48,939 bases of DNA from Nocardiopsis suaedae (lineage in GTDB: Bacteria > Actinomycetota > Actinomycetes > Streptosporangiales > Streptosporangiaceae). The translations under genes were made by a program, and so were the position numbers. Below, piece after piece: positions 8,605 through 17,794 of this stretch. The notes below the pieces were generated by a model that was given only the letters and a program-made list of their open reading frames with translations, made no database searches and was not told the DNA's origin. The stretch is taken from contig NZ_JAQFWP010000053.1 of NCBI RefSeq assembly GCF_027706745.1, positions 1 through 48,939 of the forward strand, read 5' to 3'. Each line of letters opens with the position of its first letter. The stretch's first letter is position 1.

Positions 8605-9180
8605 TCAGTTCCCGGGGATCATCGGCGGCATCGGTGCGGGCGGCGGGACCAGCAGGAACGCGCCCACCGCGGCCACCAGCGCCAGCACCGCGACGATCAG
8701 CACGCCCCCGCCCAGCCAGCGCGCCCAGGAGCGGGTGTCCGGCCCGGCCACGGAGAGGGAACCGGCCGCGAGGATGACCGCCAGCAGCGCGGGCACCCCG
8801 TCGCCCAGCGCGAGCGCCTTGAGCATGCCCTCCTGCGAGGTGGCCGTCACGCTCGCCACGATCTCCACCGCCCGCGTCCCGGCGAACGACGCCGCCAGGG
8901 CGAGCACGGAGCCGATGGCGAACGCCTCGGAGGTGAGCACGCTCGCGAAGCGCTTGGGCCCGGCCCGCCCCTGCTCGTCGCCGCCCTCCCCGGCCTCCGC
9001 CTGAGGGTCCTCCCCGGCCGCGGCGGCGTCCTCTAGGCCCTCGCCGCTGCCGGGCTCCTGCGCGTGCCGCCCGCTGTCATCTGCGACGGCCGCGGGCGCG
9101 AAGTCCGGCCCCGTGCGCCCGCCGTCCGTCCGGTCGTCGTCGCGGGGGGCGCCGGCCCCTCCGTCTTCGGGAGTACTCAT
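8605..9180 (-). CDS. Integral membrane protein of unknown function
   Basis: A 191-residue protein not recognised as a named family. The first 75 residues or so are acidic, Gly/Asp/Glu-rich and probably disordered. They are followed by three or so hydrophobic segments: AFAIGSVLALAASFAG, VPALLAVILAAGSLSVA and GGVLIVAVLALVAAVGAFLLV. The second half therefore sits in the membrane. MSTPEDGG (start 9180) is preferred over an upstream in-frame ATG at 9216. It is divergent from phosphoketolase and convergent with the TetR gene. Confidence 0.65.
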   Translation of the reverse strand: MSTPEDGGAGAPRDDDRTDGGRTGPDFAPAAVADDSGRHAQEPGSGEGLEDAAAAGEDPQAEAGEGGDEQGRAGPKRFASVLTSEAFAIGSVLALAASFAGTRAVEIVASVTATSQEGMLKALALGDGVPALLAVILAAGSLSVAGPDTRSWARWLGGGVLIVAVLALVAAVGAFLLVPPPAPMPPMIPGN

Positions 9181-9384
9181 TGCGCGCCAACCTACCCGTG
9201 CGCGCACCCCGCCCACGCCGCCGCCGCGCCGTGGGCCCCGGCCGCGGCCCCCGGGGCGGCCGGGTCATGGGCGAAACGAGGTCCTCGGATGGGGTTCCGG
9301 TGACCCTCGGCCCTCCATAGTCGGAGTGACGGCCGGGTAGGGGCCAGCCGTCCGACGCTTGCGCGCGATCGACGAGGGGAAGCG

Positions 9385-11760
9385 ATGACCAGCACCGAAC
9401 CGCGGGTACGGGACTCCCTCACCCAGGACGAGGTCCGTCAGGTCGACATGTACTGGCGGGCCGCCAACTACCTGTCCGTGGGACAGATCTACCTCCTCGA
9501 CAACCCCCTGCTGCGGGAGCCCCTGCGCCCCGAGCACATCAAGCCCCGGCTGCTGGGCCACTGGGGGACCACCCCCGGCCTCAACTTCGTCTACGCCCAC
9601 CTGCAGCGGCAGGTGAAGAAGCGCGGCACGGACGCGATCTGGCTGATGGGCCCCGGCCACGGCGGCCCCAGCGGCGTGGCCACCGCCTGGCTCGACGGCA
9701 CCTACACCGAGGTCTACCCCGAGGTCACCCAGGACGCGGAGGGCATGCGGAAGCTGTTCCGCCAGTTCTCCTTCCCCGGCGGCGTGCCCTCGCACTACGC
9801 GCCCGAGACGCCCGGCTCCATCCACGAGGGCGGCGAGCTGGGCTACGTCCTCTCGCACGCCTACGGGGCGGTCTTCGACAACCCCGGCCTGGTGGCCGCC
9901 GCCGTTGTCGGCGACGGCGAGGCCGAGACGGGCCCACTGGCCAACAGCTGGCTGTCGAACAAGTTCGTCAACCCCGACACCGACGGCGCGGTGCTGCCGA
10001 TCCTGCACCTGAACGGCTACAAGATCGCCGGGCCGACCGTGCTGGCCCGCATGCCCGAGAGCGAGCTGGCCGCGCTGCTGGAGGGGTACGGCCACCGCCC
10101 CTTCTTCATCGCCGGGGACGACCCGGGGTCCATGCACCGCGAGATGGCCGGGATCCTCGACACCGCGCTGGACGAGATCGCCGCCCTGCAGGACCGGGTG
10201 CGCTCGGGCGGCGACCGCACCGACGTGAAGTGGCCGGTGATCGTGCTGCGCACGCCCAAGGGGTGGACCGGCCCGGACGAGGTCGACGGCCTGCCGGTCG
10301 AGGGCACCTGGCGCGCCCACCAGGTGCCGCTGGCGCAGATGCGGGAGAACCCCGAGCACCTCAGGATGCTGGAGGAGTGGATGCGCTCCTACCGGCCCGA
10401 GGAGCTGTTCGACTCCGACGGCGCGCCGGTCGACGAGGCCGTGCGCATCGTCCCGCCGGGGCCGCTGCGCATCAGCGCCAACCCGCACGCCAACGGCGGC
10501 CTGCTGCTCAAGGACCTCACCCTGCCCGACTTCCGCGACTACGCGGTCGAGGTGCCCGCACCGGGCACCGTCAAGCACGAGGCGACCCGGGCGCTGGGCG
10601 CGCTGCTGCGCGACGTGGTGCGGCTCAACCCCGACGACTTCCGCATCTTCGGCCCCGACGAGACCGCCTCCAACCGCCTGAACGCGGTCTTCGACGCCAC
10701 CGACCGGGCCTGGGACGAGCGGCTGCTGCCCACCGACGAGCACATGGCCCCCGACGGGCGGGTCATGGAGGTCCTCAGCGAGCACCTGTGCCAGGGGTGG
10801 CTGGAGGGCTACCTGCTCACCGGCCGGCACGGGCTGTTCAACAGCTACGAGGCCTTCATCCACATCGTCGACTCGATGTTCAACCAGCACGCCAAGTGGC
10901 TCAAGACCACCCGCACCATCCCCTGGCGGCGCCCGATCGCCTCGCTCAACTACCTGCTCAGCTCGCACGTGTGGCGCCAGGACCACAACGGGTTCAGCCA
11001 CCAGGACCCCGGATTCATCGACCACGTCGTCAACAAGAAGCCCGAGATCATCCGGGTGTACCTGCCGCCGGACGCCAACACCCTGCTCGCCACCGCCGAC
11101 CACTGCCTGCGCATGCGCGACACGGTCAACGTGGTGATCGCGGGCAAACAGCCCGCGCTGAGCTACCTGGACATGGACCAGGCGCTGGCGCACTGCATCC
11201 GCGGACTGGGCATCTGGGGGTGGGCCAGCAGCGACGACGGCGCCGAACCGGACGTGGTGCTGGCCTGCGCCGGGGACGTGCCCACCATGGAGACGCTGGC
11301 CGCCGCCGACCTGCTCCGCACCCACCTGCCGGAGCTGCGCGTGCGGCTGGTCAACGTGGTCGACCTGATGCGGCTGCAGCCCGCCGAGGAGCACCCGCAC
11401 GGCATCACCGACCGCGAGTTCGACGCGCTGTTCACCCCGGACAAGCCGATCATCTTCGCCTTCCACGGCTACCCCTGGCTCATCCACCGCCTGACCTACC
11501 GCCGCCGGGGCCACGACAACCTGCACGTGCGCGGCTACATCGAGGAGGGCACGACCACCACGCCCTTCGACATGGTCATGCTCAACCACCTGGACCGCTT
11601 CCACCTGGTGATGGACGTCATCGACCACGTGCCGGGCCTGGCGGTGCGGGCGGCCCACCTCAAGCAGCAGATGGACGATGCGCGGCTGCGGTGCCGCGCC
11701 TACACTCGCGAGCACGGCGACGACGCGCCGGAGATCCGCGACTGGACGTGGCAGGCGTGA
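9385..11760 (+). CDS. xfp: Phosphoketolase (xylulose-5-phosphate/fructose-6-phosphate)
   Basis: A 791-residue thiamine-diphosphate enzyme that splits xylulose-5-P or fructose-6-P with phosphate into acetyl phosphate plus a triose or tetrose phosphate. Seen: [15 protein letters not shown], the family motif [14 protein letters not shown] near residue 150, the ThDP-binding GDGEAETGP, and the C-terminal half with FNSYEAF and [15 protein letters not shown]. The length is that expected for the family. RBS GAGGGGAAG precedes the ATG. The acetate kinase gene starts 49 bp downstream, so acetyl phosphate can be converted straight to acetate and ATP. Confidence 0.95.
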   Translation: MTSTEPRVRDSLTQDEVRQVDMYWRAANYLSVGQIYLLDNPLLREPLRPEHIKPRLLGHWGTTPGLNFVYAHLQRQVKKRGTDAIWLMGPGHGGPSGVATAWLDGTYTEVYPEVTQDAEGMRKLFRQFSFPGGVPSHYAPETPGSIHEGGELGYVLSHAYGAVFDNPGLVAAAVVGDGEAETGPLANSWLSNKFVNPDTDGAVLPILHLNGYKIAGPTVLARMPESELAALLEGYGHRPFFIAGDDPGSMHREMAGILDTALDEIAALQDRVRSGGDRTDVKWPVIVLRTPKGWTGPDEVDGLPVEGTWRAHQVPLAQMRENPEHLRMLEEWMRSYRPEELFDSDGAPVDEAVRIVPPGPLRISANPHANGGLLLKDLTLPDFRDYAVEVPAPGTVKHEATRALGALLRDVVRLNPDDFRIFGPDETASNRLNAVFDATDRAWDERLLPTDEHMAPDGRVMEVLSEHLCQGWLEGYLLTGRHGLFNSYEAFIHIVDSMFNQHAKWLKTTRTIPWRRPIASLNYLLSSHVWRQDHNGFSHQDPGFIDHVVNKKPEIIRVYLPPDANTLLATADHCLRMRDTVNVVIAGKQPALSYLDMDQALAHCIRGLGIWGWASSDDGAEPDVVLACAGDVPTMETLAAADLLRTHLPELRVRLVNVVDLMRLQPAEEHPHGITDREFDALFTPDKPIIFAFHGYPWLIHRLTYRRRGHDNLHVRGYIEEGTTTTPFDMVMLNHLDRFHLVMDVIDHVPGLAVRAAHLKQQMDDARLRCRAYTREHGDDAPEIRDWTWQA

Positions 11761-11809
11761 CGGGCGCGGCGGCGCGGGCGGCGGCCGGAGGAGCGGAAGG
11801 GCGGTCCGT

Positions 11810-12898
11810 ATGCAGGTCCTGATCGTCAACACCGGGTCGAGCAGCGTGAAGCTGTCGGTCCTGGGCGGGGGCGGAGAGCAGCTCGGCAACAGCACCCTGG
11901 AGCTGCGCGACGGCACGGTGACGGCCGAGCAGATGCAGGGGGCGCTGGAGGAGCTGCCCCGCGTGGACGCGGTCGGCCACCGGGTCGTGCACGGCGGCGA
12001 GGACTTCCGCGCGCCCGTGGTGCTGGACGAGCACGTGCTGGAGCGGATCCGCGAGGTGGCGGTGCTGGCGCCGCTGCACGTGCCCAAGGCGCTGGCGGGG
12101 ATCGAGGCGGCCCGCAAGGTGCTGCCCGACACCCCGCAGGTGGCCTGCTTCGACACCGCCTTCCACGCGACGCTGCCGCCGGAGGCCTCCACCTACGCCA
12201 TCCCCAAGGGGTGGCGGGAGCGGCACGGGCTGCGGCGGTACGGCTTCCACGGGCTGTCGCACTCCTACGCCTCGCGGCGCGCGGCCGAGATGGCCGGGGG
12301 GCCGGTCGGCCGCCTCGTCGTGGCCCACCTGGGGGCCGGGGCGTCGCTGTCGGCGGTGCGCGACGGGCGCTGCCTGGACACCACCATGGGCTTCACCCCC
12401 ACCGAGGGGCTGGTCATGGCCACCCGCAGCGGGGACGTCGACCCGGGGCTGGTGCTGTGGCTGCTGCAGTACGGCGGCATGGCCCCCGACGAGGTGGCCG
12501 GGGGACTGGACCGCGGCGGCGGCCTGTACGGGCTGACCGGCGACTCCGACATGCGCGAGGTGATGGAGCGCGTCCGCGGCGACGACCCGGCGGCCCGCCT
12601 GGGGCTGGGGGTCTACCTGCACCGCCTGCGGGCGAAGATCGCGGCGATGGCCGCGTCCCTCAACGGCCTGGACACGCTGGTGTTCACCGGGGGAGTGGGC
12701 GAACACCAGCCCCCGGTCCGCGCCGGTGCGGCCGAGGGCCTGGCCTTCCTGGGCGTGGCCGTCGACACCGCCGCGAACGAGGCGGCGCACACCGACACCG
12801 ACATCACCGCGCCGGGGGCGAAGGTGCGCACCCTGGTCCTCACCGCCCGCGAGGACCTGGAGATCGACGGCGAGGTCCGCAGAACACTGGAGGGGTGA
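11810..12898 (+). CDS. ackA: Acetate kinase
   Basis: A 362-residue acetate kinase of the ASKHA fold, making ATP from acetyl phosphate. Seen: VNTGSSSVK near residue 6, GHRVVHGG, DTAFH, GFHGLSH, HLGAGASLSAV, MGFTPTEGLVMATRSGD and VFTGGVGEH. It is slightly shorter than the usual 390-400 residues. Start ATG at 11810 begins exactly at the conserved beta strand; a GGAGGAGCGGAAGGG stretch serves as the ribosome site. It follows xfp in an evident two-gene operon; there is no phosphotransacetylase here, which supports phosphoketolase as the acetyl phosphate source. Confidence 0.95.
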   Translation: MQVLIVNTGSSSVKLSVLGGGGEQLGNSTLELRDGTVTAEQMQGALEELPRVDAVGHRVVHGGEDFRAPVVLDEHVLERIREVAVLAPLHVPKALAGIEAARKVLPDTPQVACFDTAFHATLPPEASTYAIPKGWRERHGLRRYGFHGLSHSYASRRAAEMAGGPVGRLVVAHLGAGASLSAVRDGRCLDTTMGFTPTEGLVMATRSGDVDPGLVLWLLQYGGMAPDEVAGGLDRGGGLYGLTGDSDMREVMERVRGDDPAARLGLGVYLHRLRAKIAAMAASLNGLDTLVFTGGVGEHQPPVRAGAAEGLAFLGVAVDTAANEAAHTDTDITAPGAKVRTLVLTAREDLEIDGEVRRTLEG

Positions 12899-12910
12899 GG
12901 CGCCTGCTTC

Positions 12911-13213
12911 TCAGGGAGGGCCGGGGCCGAAGATCTTGTGGGTCCCGACCCTCCTCCAGATCACGTGCGGCTTGCCGGGAAAGCGTTCCTCGCCCTACTC
13001 CCACGTCGCCCTGGCATCAGGCGCCCATGTCATCTCGAAGACGCCGGGCACGCCCTGGACGCGCTTGACGCGCAGTCCAGGACGGAACTCTCCCTTGTCG
13101 ATGTCCGGTGCGAACTCGGTGAGGCCCACCCGGCGGAACCGGGCGCGCTGCTCTTCACCGAGCCGTTTCACGTCAGCGCGGAACCTGGTGGTGATGGCGA
13201 ACGCGGCCAGGAT
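12911..13213 (-). pseudogene. RelE/ParE-like toxin, inactivated (no normal start, amber stop)
   Basis: Directly after the antitoxin TGA and in the same frame, 72 sense codons read ILAAFAITTRFRADVKRL and on to VPGVFEMTWAPDARATWE. Then comes a TAG (12995-12997), then 27 more codons including GKPHVIWRRVGTHKIFG, then TGA. The sequence resembles the small RelE-like toxins that follow AbrB-type antitoxins in actinobacteria. The TAG lies where such proteins usually have Tyr. No ATG, GTG or TTG is available near the 5' end; only a CTG at the second codon, nine bases after GAGGAG, could serve. Most likely a dead toxin; leaky amber readthrough or a sequencing error cannot be excluded. Confidence 0.7.
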
Positions 13214-13537
13214 TCAGCGCTCCTCGTCCAGGGAGTCGAACATCGACTCCGCGCTGTCGAACTCTTCGAGGCCGCCCTCAGCGATCTGTGCGGTGGCCTC
13301 TCGTTCGCCTTCCTGCCAGGAGCTCTCCCAGAACCAGGCCTGATCCGCAGGGACCACGGTCATCCCGCGCAGGACGACCTCACCGTCCGCGTTGATGGCG
13401 AACTCCAGGTCGTCTCCTTCACGGATGTGCAGCGCTTCGGCCGCATCGCGTGGCAGGGCCACGTGGTCCTTGCGGCGCATCACCGCTCTGACCCGCGTGT
13501 GGGTTCGGCAATCCGACCTGTCGTGCTTGGTACTCAT
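13214..13537 (-). CDS. AbrB/SpoVT-type antitoxin
   Basis: A 107-residue protein with a SpoVT-AbrB swapped-hairpin DNA-binding domain at residues about 17-60: VMRRKDHVALPRDAAEALHI then EGDDLEFAINADGEVVLRG. The acidic C-terminal tail (WFWESSWQEGEREA and on) is typical of toxin-neutralising antitoxins and should wrap the toxin. GAGGAAAG nine bases upstream supports the ATG at 13537 over the ATG at 13561. Its partner toxin immediately downstream is broken, so it is now an orphan antitoxin, perhaps protecting against a homologous toxin elsewhere or acting as a regulator. Confidence 0.85.
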   Translation of the reverse strand: MSTKHDRSDCRTHTRVRAVMRRKDHVALPRDAAEALHIREGDDLEFAINADGEVVLRGMTVVPADQAWFWESSWQEGEREATAQIAEGGLEEFDSAESMFDSLDEER

Positions 13538-13584
13538 GGTGTCCACTTTCCTCGGCACCATTCTGTACGTGACTGTCGGAAAGT

Positions 13585-15570
13585 TCAGCTCTCCGACAGT
13601 GCGCCCATCTGCGTCTCCTGGCGCTCCTCTTCCGCTCCGAGGGCGATGGGGGCGGCCAGCCACTCGTCGGGGAGGCCGAACGCGTCGACCAGCGTGCGCG
13701 CGTGCGGGCGCAGCTCCTCGCACAGCGCGTCCACCGCCTGCAGCACGGCCTTGGCCCGCGTGCCCGACAGGCGCTCGTGCTCCAGGAACCAGGCGCGGTC
13801 CTCCTCCACCAGCGACAGCACGTACAGGTCGCACACCTTCTCCAGCAGGCGCCGCGCCTCCGCGTCCCCGCAGCGGTCGATGCCCGCCACGAACGCCTCC
13901 AGCACCACCCGGTCCACGTGCACGCGTGCGGCCCGCAGCACGTGGTCCTGGGCGTCGTTGAACGCCGCGAAGGCCCCGCCCGCCTTGCCCGCCCGGCGCA
14001 GCCGCCGCGCCAGCCCGGCCACCGTGTGCTCCTCGCGGTCCTCCAGCAGCCGCAGCTGCCAGCCGCGGTCGCGCAGCTCCTCGGCGTCGCCGCGCCCCGG
14101 CGCCGCGGCGACCAGGCGCTCGATCAGCGACCGGGCGGCGGTGCGCTCGATCACCCCCTCCAGCACCTGCCCTGCGGCGAACCGCACCGTCCCCGCGGTG
14201 TCCAGGTCGCCGAAGGCGTCCCGGTAGTCGGTGAGCAGCGCCTTGGCGAGCAGCTGCAGCAGCACCGTGTTGTCGCCCTCGAACGTGGTGAACACGTCCA
14301 CGTCCGCGCGCAGCTGCGGCAGGCGGTTGGCGGCCAGGTACCCCGCCCCGCCGCACGCCTCCCGGCAGGTCTGGGCGGTGTGCAGGGCGTGCCAGGTCGC
14401 CACCGCCTTCAACCCGGCCGCGCGCGACTCCAGCTCGCGCCGGGCGTGCTCGTCCAGCGGGCGCTCCCCGGTGCGGTCGTCGTGCAGCGCCGCGACCAGC
14501 TCCCCCTGGGCGAAGTGCAGCGCGTAGGTGCGGGCCAGGGCGGGCAGCAGACGGCGCTGGTGGGAACGGTAGTCCAGCAGCCGCACCTCCTCCCCGCCCC
14601 CGCCGGGGCGGGTGAACTGGCGCCGCGCGTCCCCGTAGCGGACGGCGACCGCCAGTGCGGCCTTCGCCGCGGTGCCCGCGCCTCCCGCGACGCTCACCCG
14701 TCCGCGCACCAGCGTCCCGAGCATGGTGAAGAACCGGCGGGAGGGGTCGTCGATCGGGCTGGAGTAGGTGCCGTCCTCGGCGACCGACCCGTACCGGCCC
14801 AGCAGCGCCGAGCGCGGCACCCGCACCCGGTCGAAGGTCAGGCGGCCGTTGTCGACGCCGTTGAGCCCGGCCTTGGGGCCGCAGTCGCCGATCGCCACAC
14901 CGGGCAGCGGGCGCCCCTCCTCGTCCCGGATCGGCACCAGCAGGGCGTGCACCCCGTGGTCCTCGCCGCGTGTGCGCAGCCGGGCGAAGACCACCGCCGC
15001 GCGCCCGTCCCGGGCGGCGTTGCCGATGTAGTCCTTGCGGGCCGCCTCGTCCGGCGTGTGCACGGTGAAGGTGCCCGACCCGGGGTCGTAGTCGGCGGTG
15101 GTGCGGAGCCGCTGCACGTCGGAGCCGTGCCCGGTCTCGGTCATGGCGAAGCAGCCGGGCAGGTCCAGTGCGATCACCCCGGGCAGGTGCTCGGCGCGCT
15201 GGGCGTCGGTGCCCAGCGCCTCGATCGCGCCGCCGAACAGGCCCCACTGCACCCCGACCTTCACCATCAGGGACATGTCGGCGACGAGCATCTCGAACGC
15301 CACGCAGGAGGCCCCGAAGTCGCCCGCGCCGCCGACCTCGGCGGGGAACCCGTAGCCGGGCACCTCGGTGCGGGCGATCGCGGCGAGCTGGTCGGCGACG
15401 CGCGCCCGGTGCTCCTCCATGGACAGCCCGGCGGCGGGGGCGAAGAGCTCCCCCCGCACCCGCTCGCGCACGGTGTCCCTGACCCCGGCCCACCGGCCGT
15501 CGAGGAGGGCGCGCAGCGCCTCCGCGGTCCGGTCGCCGGTCCGCTCCCGCGGTGCCTCGGTGTCGGTCAT
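13585..15570 (-). CDS. Acyl-CoA oxidase/dehydrogenase family protein
   Basis: A 661-residue flavoprotein of the acyl-CoA oxidase type, acting in beta-oxidation. The middle domain has CFAMTETGHGSDVQ near residue 150; the first helical domain has RQFTRPG; the C-terminal ACOX part has CREACGGAGYLAANR and FEGDNTVLLQLLAK, both characteristic of acyl-CoA oxidases. Whether electrons go to oxygen or to ETF cannot be told. Start at MTDTEAP (15570), with GGGAG just upstream. It is transcribed toward the antitoxin gene on the same strand; the GNAT gene is divergent. Confidence 0.88.
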   Translation of the reverse strand: MTDTEAPRERTGDRTAEALRALLDGRWAGVRDTVRERVRGELFAPAAGLSMEEHRARVADQLAAIARTEVPGYGFPAEVGGAGDFGASCVAFEMLVADMSLMVKVGVQWGLFGGAIEALGTDAQRAEHLPGVIALDLPGCFAMTETGHGSDVQRLRTTADYDPGSGTFTVHTPDEAARKDYIGNAARDGRAAVVFARLRTRGEDHGVHALLVPIRDEEGRPLPGVAIGDCGPKAGLNGVDNGRLTFDRVRVPRSALLGRYGSVAEDGTYSSPIDDPSRRFFTMLGTLVRGRVSVAGGAGTAAKAALAVAVRYGDARRQFTRPGGGGEEVRLLDYRSHQRRLLPALARTYALHFAQGELVAALHDDRTGERPLDEHARRELESRAAGLKAVATWHALHTAQTCREACGGAGYLAANRLPQLRADVDVFTTFEGDNTVLLQLLAKALLTDYRDAFGDLDTAGTVRFAAGQVLEGVIERTAARSLIERLVAAAPGRGDAEELRDRGWQLRLLEDREEHTVAGLARRLRRAGKAGGAFAAFNDAQDHVLRAARVHVDRVVLEAFVAGIDRCGDAEARRLLEKVCDLYVLSLVEEDRAWFLEHERLSGTRAKAVLQAVDALCEELRPHARTLVDAFGLPDEWLAAPIALGAEEERQETQMGALSES

Positions 15571-15725
15571 CGTCTCCCGCCCTCTGTGCCCCTCCGCGCT
15601 TTCGGGCCGTCCTACCACGGGCGGTCCGGGGCGCCGGCGCCCGACACGCCTGTATCGCGGTGAGATCGGGCGATGGTGGGAAGACCGTAAAGGACACATG
15701 GAGAGCGGAACGCGCGGAGCGGCGG

Positions 15726-16199
15726 ATGATGACGGCCGAAACCCGTCCCGGTGTCCGGGACGCCCTGCCCACCGACCTCGCCGCCATGGTCGCCCTCGGG
15801 GAGCGTGTGGGCCCCGCCGGGCGCGGCCCCGGCGGTGAACCCGCGGAGTCGCGCCGCGCCCGGTTGGCGGCGCTGGTCTCCGACCTCGGCGCGGTGGTGC
15901 TGGTGGCCACGGACGAGGAGGTCGTCCAGGGGTACCTGGCGGCGGCGGTCGGCGACCCCGCGCCGCCGCACGGCGGCGTGGGCCCGGTCGGGTACGTGGA
16001 CGACCTCGCCGTGGGGGAGGGGTACGACTGGTGGCGCGTGGGCGGCGCCCTCCTCGCGCACGCCCGCTCCCGCCTGAAGGAGGCCGGGGCCGTGCGGATG
16101 ATCGTCACGACGGGCGGAGGCGACCCGGTCAAGCAGGCCTTCCTGTGGCGGTCCGGGTTCACGCTGATCACCGAGTCCTACGAGGAGTCCCTGCCGTGA
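15726..16199 (+). CDS. GNAT family N-acetyltransferase
   Basis: A 157-residue acetyltransferase-like protein. Seen: an N-terminal beta-alpha start (GVRDALPTDLAAMVALGERVG), the central strand VGYVDDLAVGEGYDWWRVGGALLAHA that takes the place of the acetyl-CoA binding loop, and the C-terminal AFLWRSGFTLITESYE. Substrate unknown. GGAG lies six bases before the ATG at 15726; the next codon is also ATG and could be the true start. Divergent from the acyl-CoA oxidase gene. Confidence 0.8.
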   Translation: MMTAETRPGVRDALPTDLAAMVALGERVGPAGRGPGGEPAESRRARLAALVSDLGAVVLVATDEEVVQGYLAAAVGDPAPPHGGVGPVGYVDDLAVGEGYDWWRVGGALLAHARSRLKEAGAVRMIVTTGGGDPVKQAFLWRSGFTLITESYEESLP

Positions 16200-16552
16200 C
16201 CCGTTGACCCTCCGGCGACGGTCCGACGGGAGTGCCGCCACGACCGCTGGAGCGGCAGCGCTTCCGTCGGGATCACCGCGAGCGCGCCCGGCCCGCGGGA
16301 ACAGTGTCGTGGCCCTGACCATGGCCGGGCGGCCGGGCCGCCCGGCCCCGGAGAGTGGCGGGGGCCCAGACGGCCCGGGACCCGCGGCCCCGTGCGCGCC
16401 CCCGAACACCCGCGCCCCCTCCCGCGCTCCCTCCCGAGGCGGTCAAGGGGGCCCCAATTCACCCCCTGTTCTCCTTTTTCGAAGATCGAAAAGGTTCGAA
16501 CGGGTGTATCCCCGGGGATGTGAGGTCGGTGCGTGCTCGATTGGAGTGAGCG
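16200..16552. other. Intergenic region before egtA
   Basis: 353 bp without a gene. It holds the TTCGAA-containing palindrome described separately (16473-16494) and the egtA ribosome site GGAGTGAG next to the ATG. Nothing else recognised. Confidence 0.5.
16473..16494. promoter_or_regulatory. Palindrome upstream of ergothioneine operon, candidate operator
   Basis: CCTTTTTCGA (16473-16482) and TCGAAAAGG (16486-16494) are near-perfect inverted arms with a three-base centre. TTCGAA occurs at 16479-16484 within it and again at 16495-16500, about one and a half helical turns away. It is AT-rich against a 73% GC background and lies about 60 bp before egtA. No -35/-10 pair is obvious, so operator function is inference. 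Confidence 0.45.
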
Positions 16553-17794
16553 ATGACCCGACTCACCGAGAACGACGTCCACGACTACATCCGCGGCATC
16601 TGCTTCAAGAACGGCCCTCCGGGCCTGGTCGGTGTCGAAGTCGAATGGCTGGTCACCGACCCCGCCGCCCCCGACCGCCCCGTACCCGTCGACCGTGTGG
16701 CCGCGCTGCTGGACGAGGCCGGGCCGCCCCCGGCCGGAAGCGCCGTCACCTTCGAACCCGGAGGGCAGCTGGAGCTCAGCTCGCCGCCCCTCCCCGGCCC
16801 CGCCGCCGCGCACCGCGCCGCCGCCGCCGACCTCGCCCACGTGGCCAAGCCCCTGAACGACGCGGGGCTGGACCTGCGCGGCGTCGGCCTCGACCCCCGG
16901 CGGCCGCCCCTCCGCCAGCTCACCCTCCCCCGCTACACCGCCATGGAGCGGTTCTTCGACCGCGCCGGGCCCAGCGGCCGCACCATGATGTGCAGCACCG
17001 CCTCCCTGCAGGTGTGCCTGGACATCGGCGCGGACGCCGCCGACGCCGCCCGGCGCTGGCGCCTGGTCCACCGTCTGGGCCCGGTGCTCACGGCCGCCTT
17101 CGCCAACTCGCCCCTGTGGCGCGGGCGCCCCACCGGCTGGCGCTCGGCCCGGTGGGCGGTCTGGGCCGGGATCGACCAGGGCCGCACCCGCCCCGTCGGC
17201 GGGGACGACCCGGCCACCGCCTGGACCGAGTACGCCCTGCAGGCCCGCCTGATGACGATCCGCACCGACGACGGGCGCTGGCACGGCGGCTCCGGCATGC
17301 ACTTCTCCGAGTGGATGCGCCGGTGCCGCCCCCGACCGCCCGACCACGACGACCTCGCCTACCACCTGAGCACCCTGTTCCCTCCGGTGCGCCCGCGCGG
17401 GTGGCTGGAGCTGCGGATGATCGACGCCCTGCCCGCGCCCTGGTGGCCGGTCCCGGCGGCGGTCGCCGCCGCCCTGGCGGACGACGGCCGCGCCGCCGAC
17501 GCCGCCGAGGAGGCCCTGGACGAGCTGCACGGCCACGGCACCGAACCCGACCGCCTGACCTGGCTGGCGGCCGCCCGGGACGCCGTGGCCGACCCCGCCC
17601 TGGGCCGGGCCGCGCGGCGCTGCCTGGAGGCCGCGTCCGAGGCCCTGCCCCGGATGGGGGCGGCCCGGCTCGCCGAGACCGTGGACGCCTACCGCGACCT
17701 CTACACCGAACGGGGCCGCTGCCCCGCCGACGACGCGACCGACGGATCCGATGCGGCCGACGCGCCGGACGCCACCCCCGGAGGGGACCGATGA
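16553..17794 (+). CDS. egtA: Glutamate-cysteine ligase EgtA (ergothioneine pathway)
   Basis: A 413-residue GCS2-family ligase that joins glutamate and cysteine to give gamma-glutamylcysteine, the sulfur donor for EgtB. Seen: the N-terminal VGVEVEWLV strand, TFEPGGQLELSSPP around residue 65, GRTMMCSTASLQVCLDIG and the region WLELRMIDALPAPWWPVP, all typical of actinobacterial EgtA. RBS GGAGTGAG. It is the first gene of egtABCD, and its stop overlaps egtB by ATGA. Confidence 0.93.
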   Translation: MTRLTENDVHDYIRGICFKNGPPGLVGVEVEWLVTDPAAPDRPVPVDRVAALLDEAGPPPAGSAVTFEPGGQLELSSPPLPGPAAAHRAAAADLAHVAKPLNDAGLDLRGVGLDPRRPPLRQLTLPRYTAMERFFDRAGPSGRTMMCSTASLQVCLDIGADAADAARRWRLVHRLGPVLTAAFANSPLWRGRPTGWRSARWAVWAGIDQGRTRPVGGDDPATAWTEYALQARLMTIRTDDGRWHGGSGMHFSEWMRRCRPRPPDHDDLAYHLSTLFPPVRPRGWLELRMIDALPAPWWPVPAAVAAALADDGRAADAAEEALDELHGHGTEPDRLTWLAAARDAVADPALGRAARRCLEAASEALPRMGAARLAETVDAYRDLYTERGRCPADDATDGSDAADAPDATPGGDR

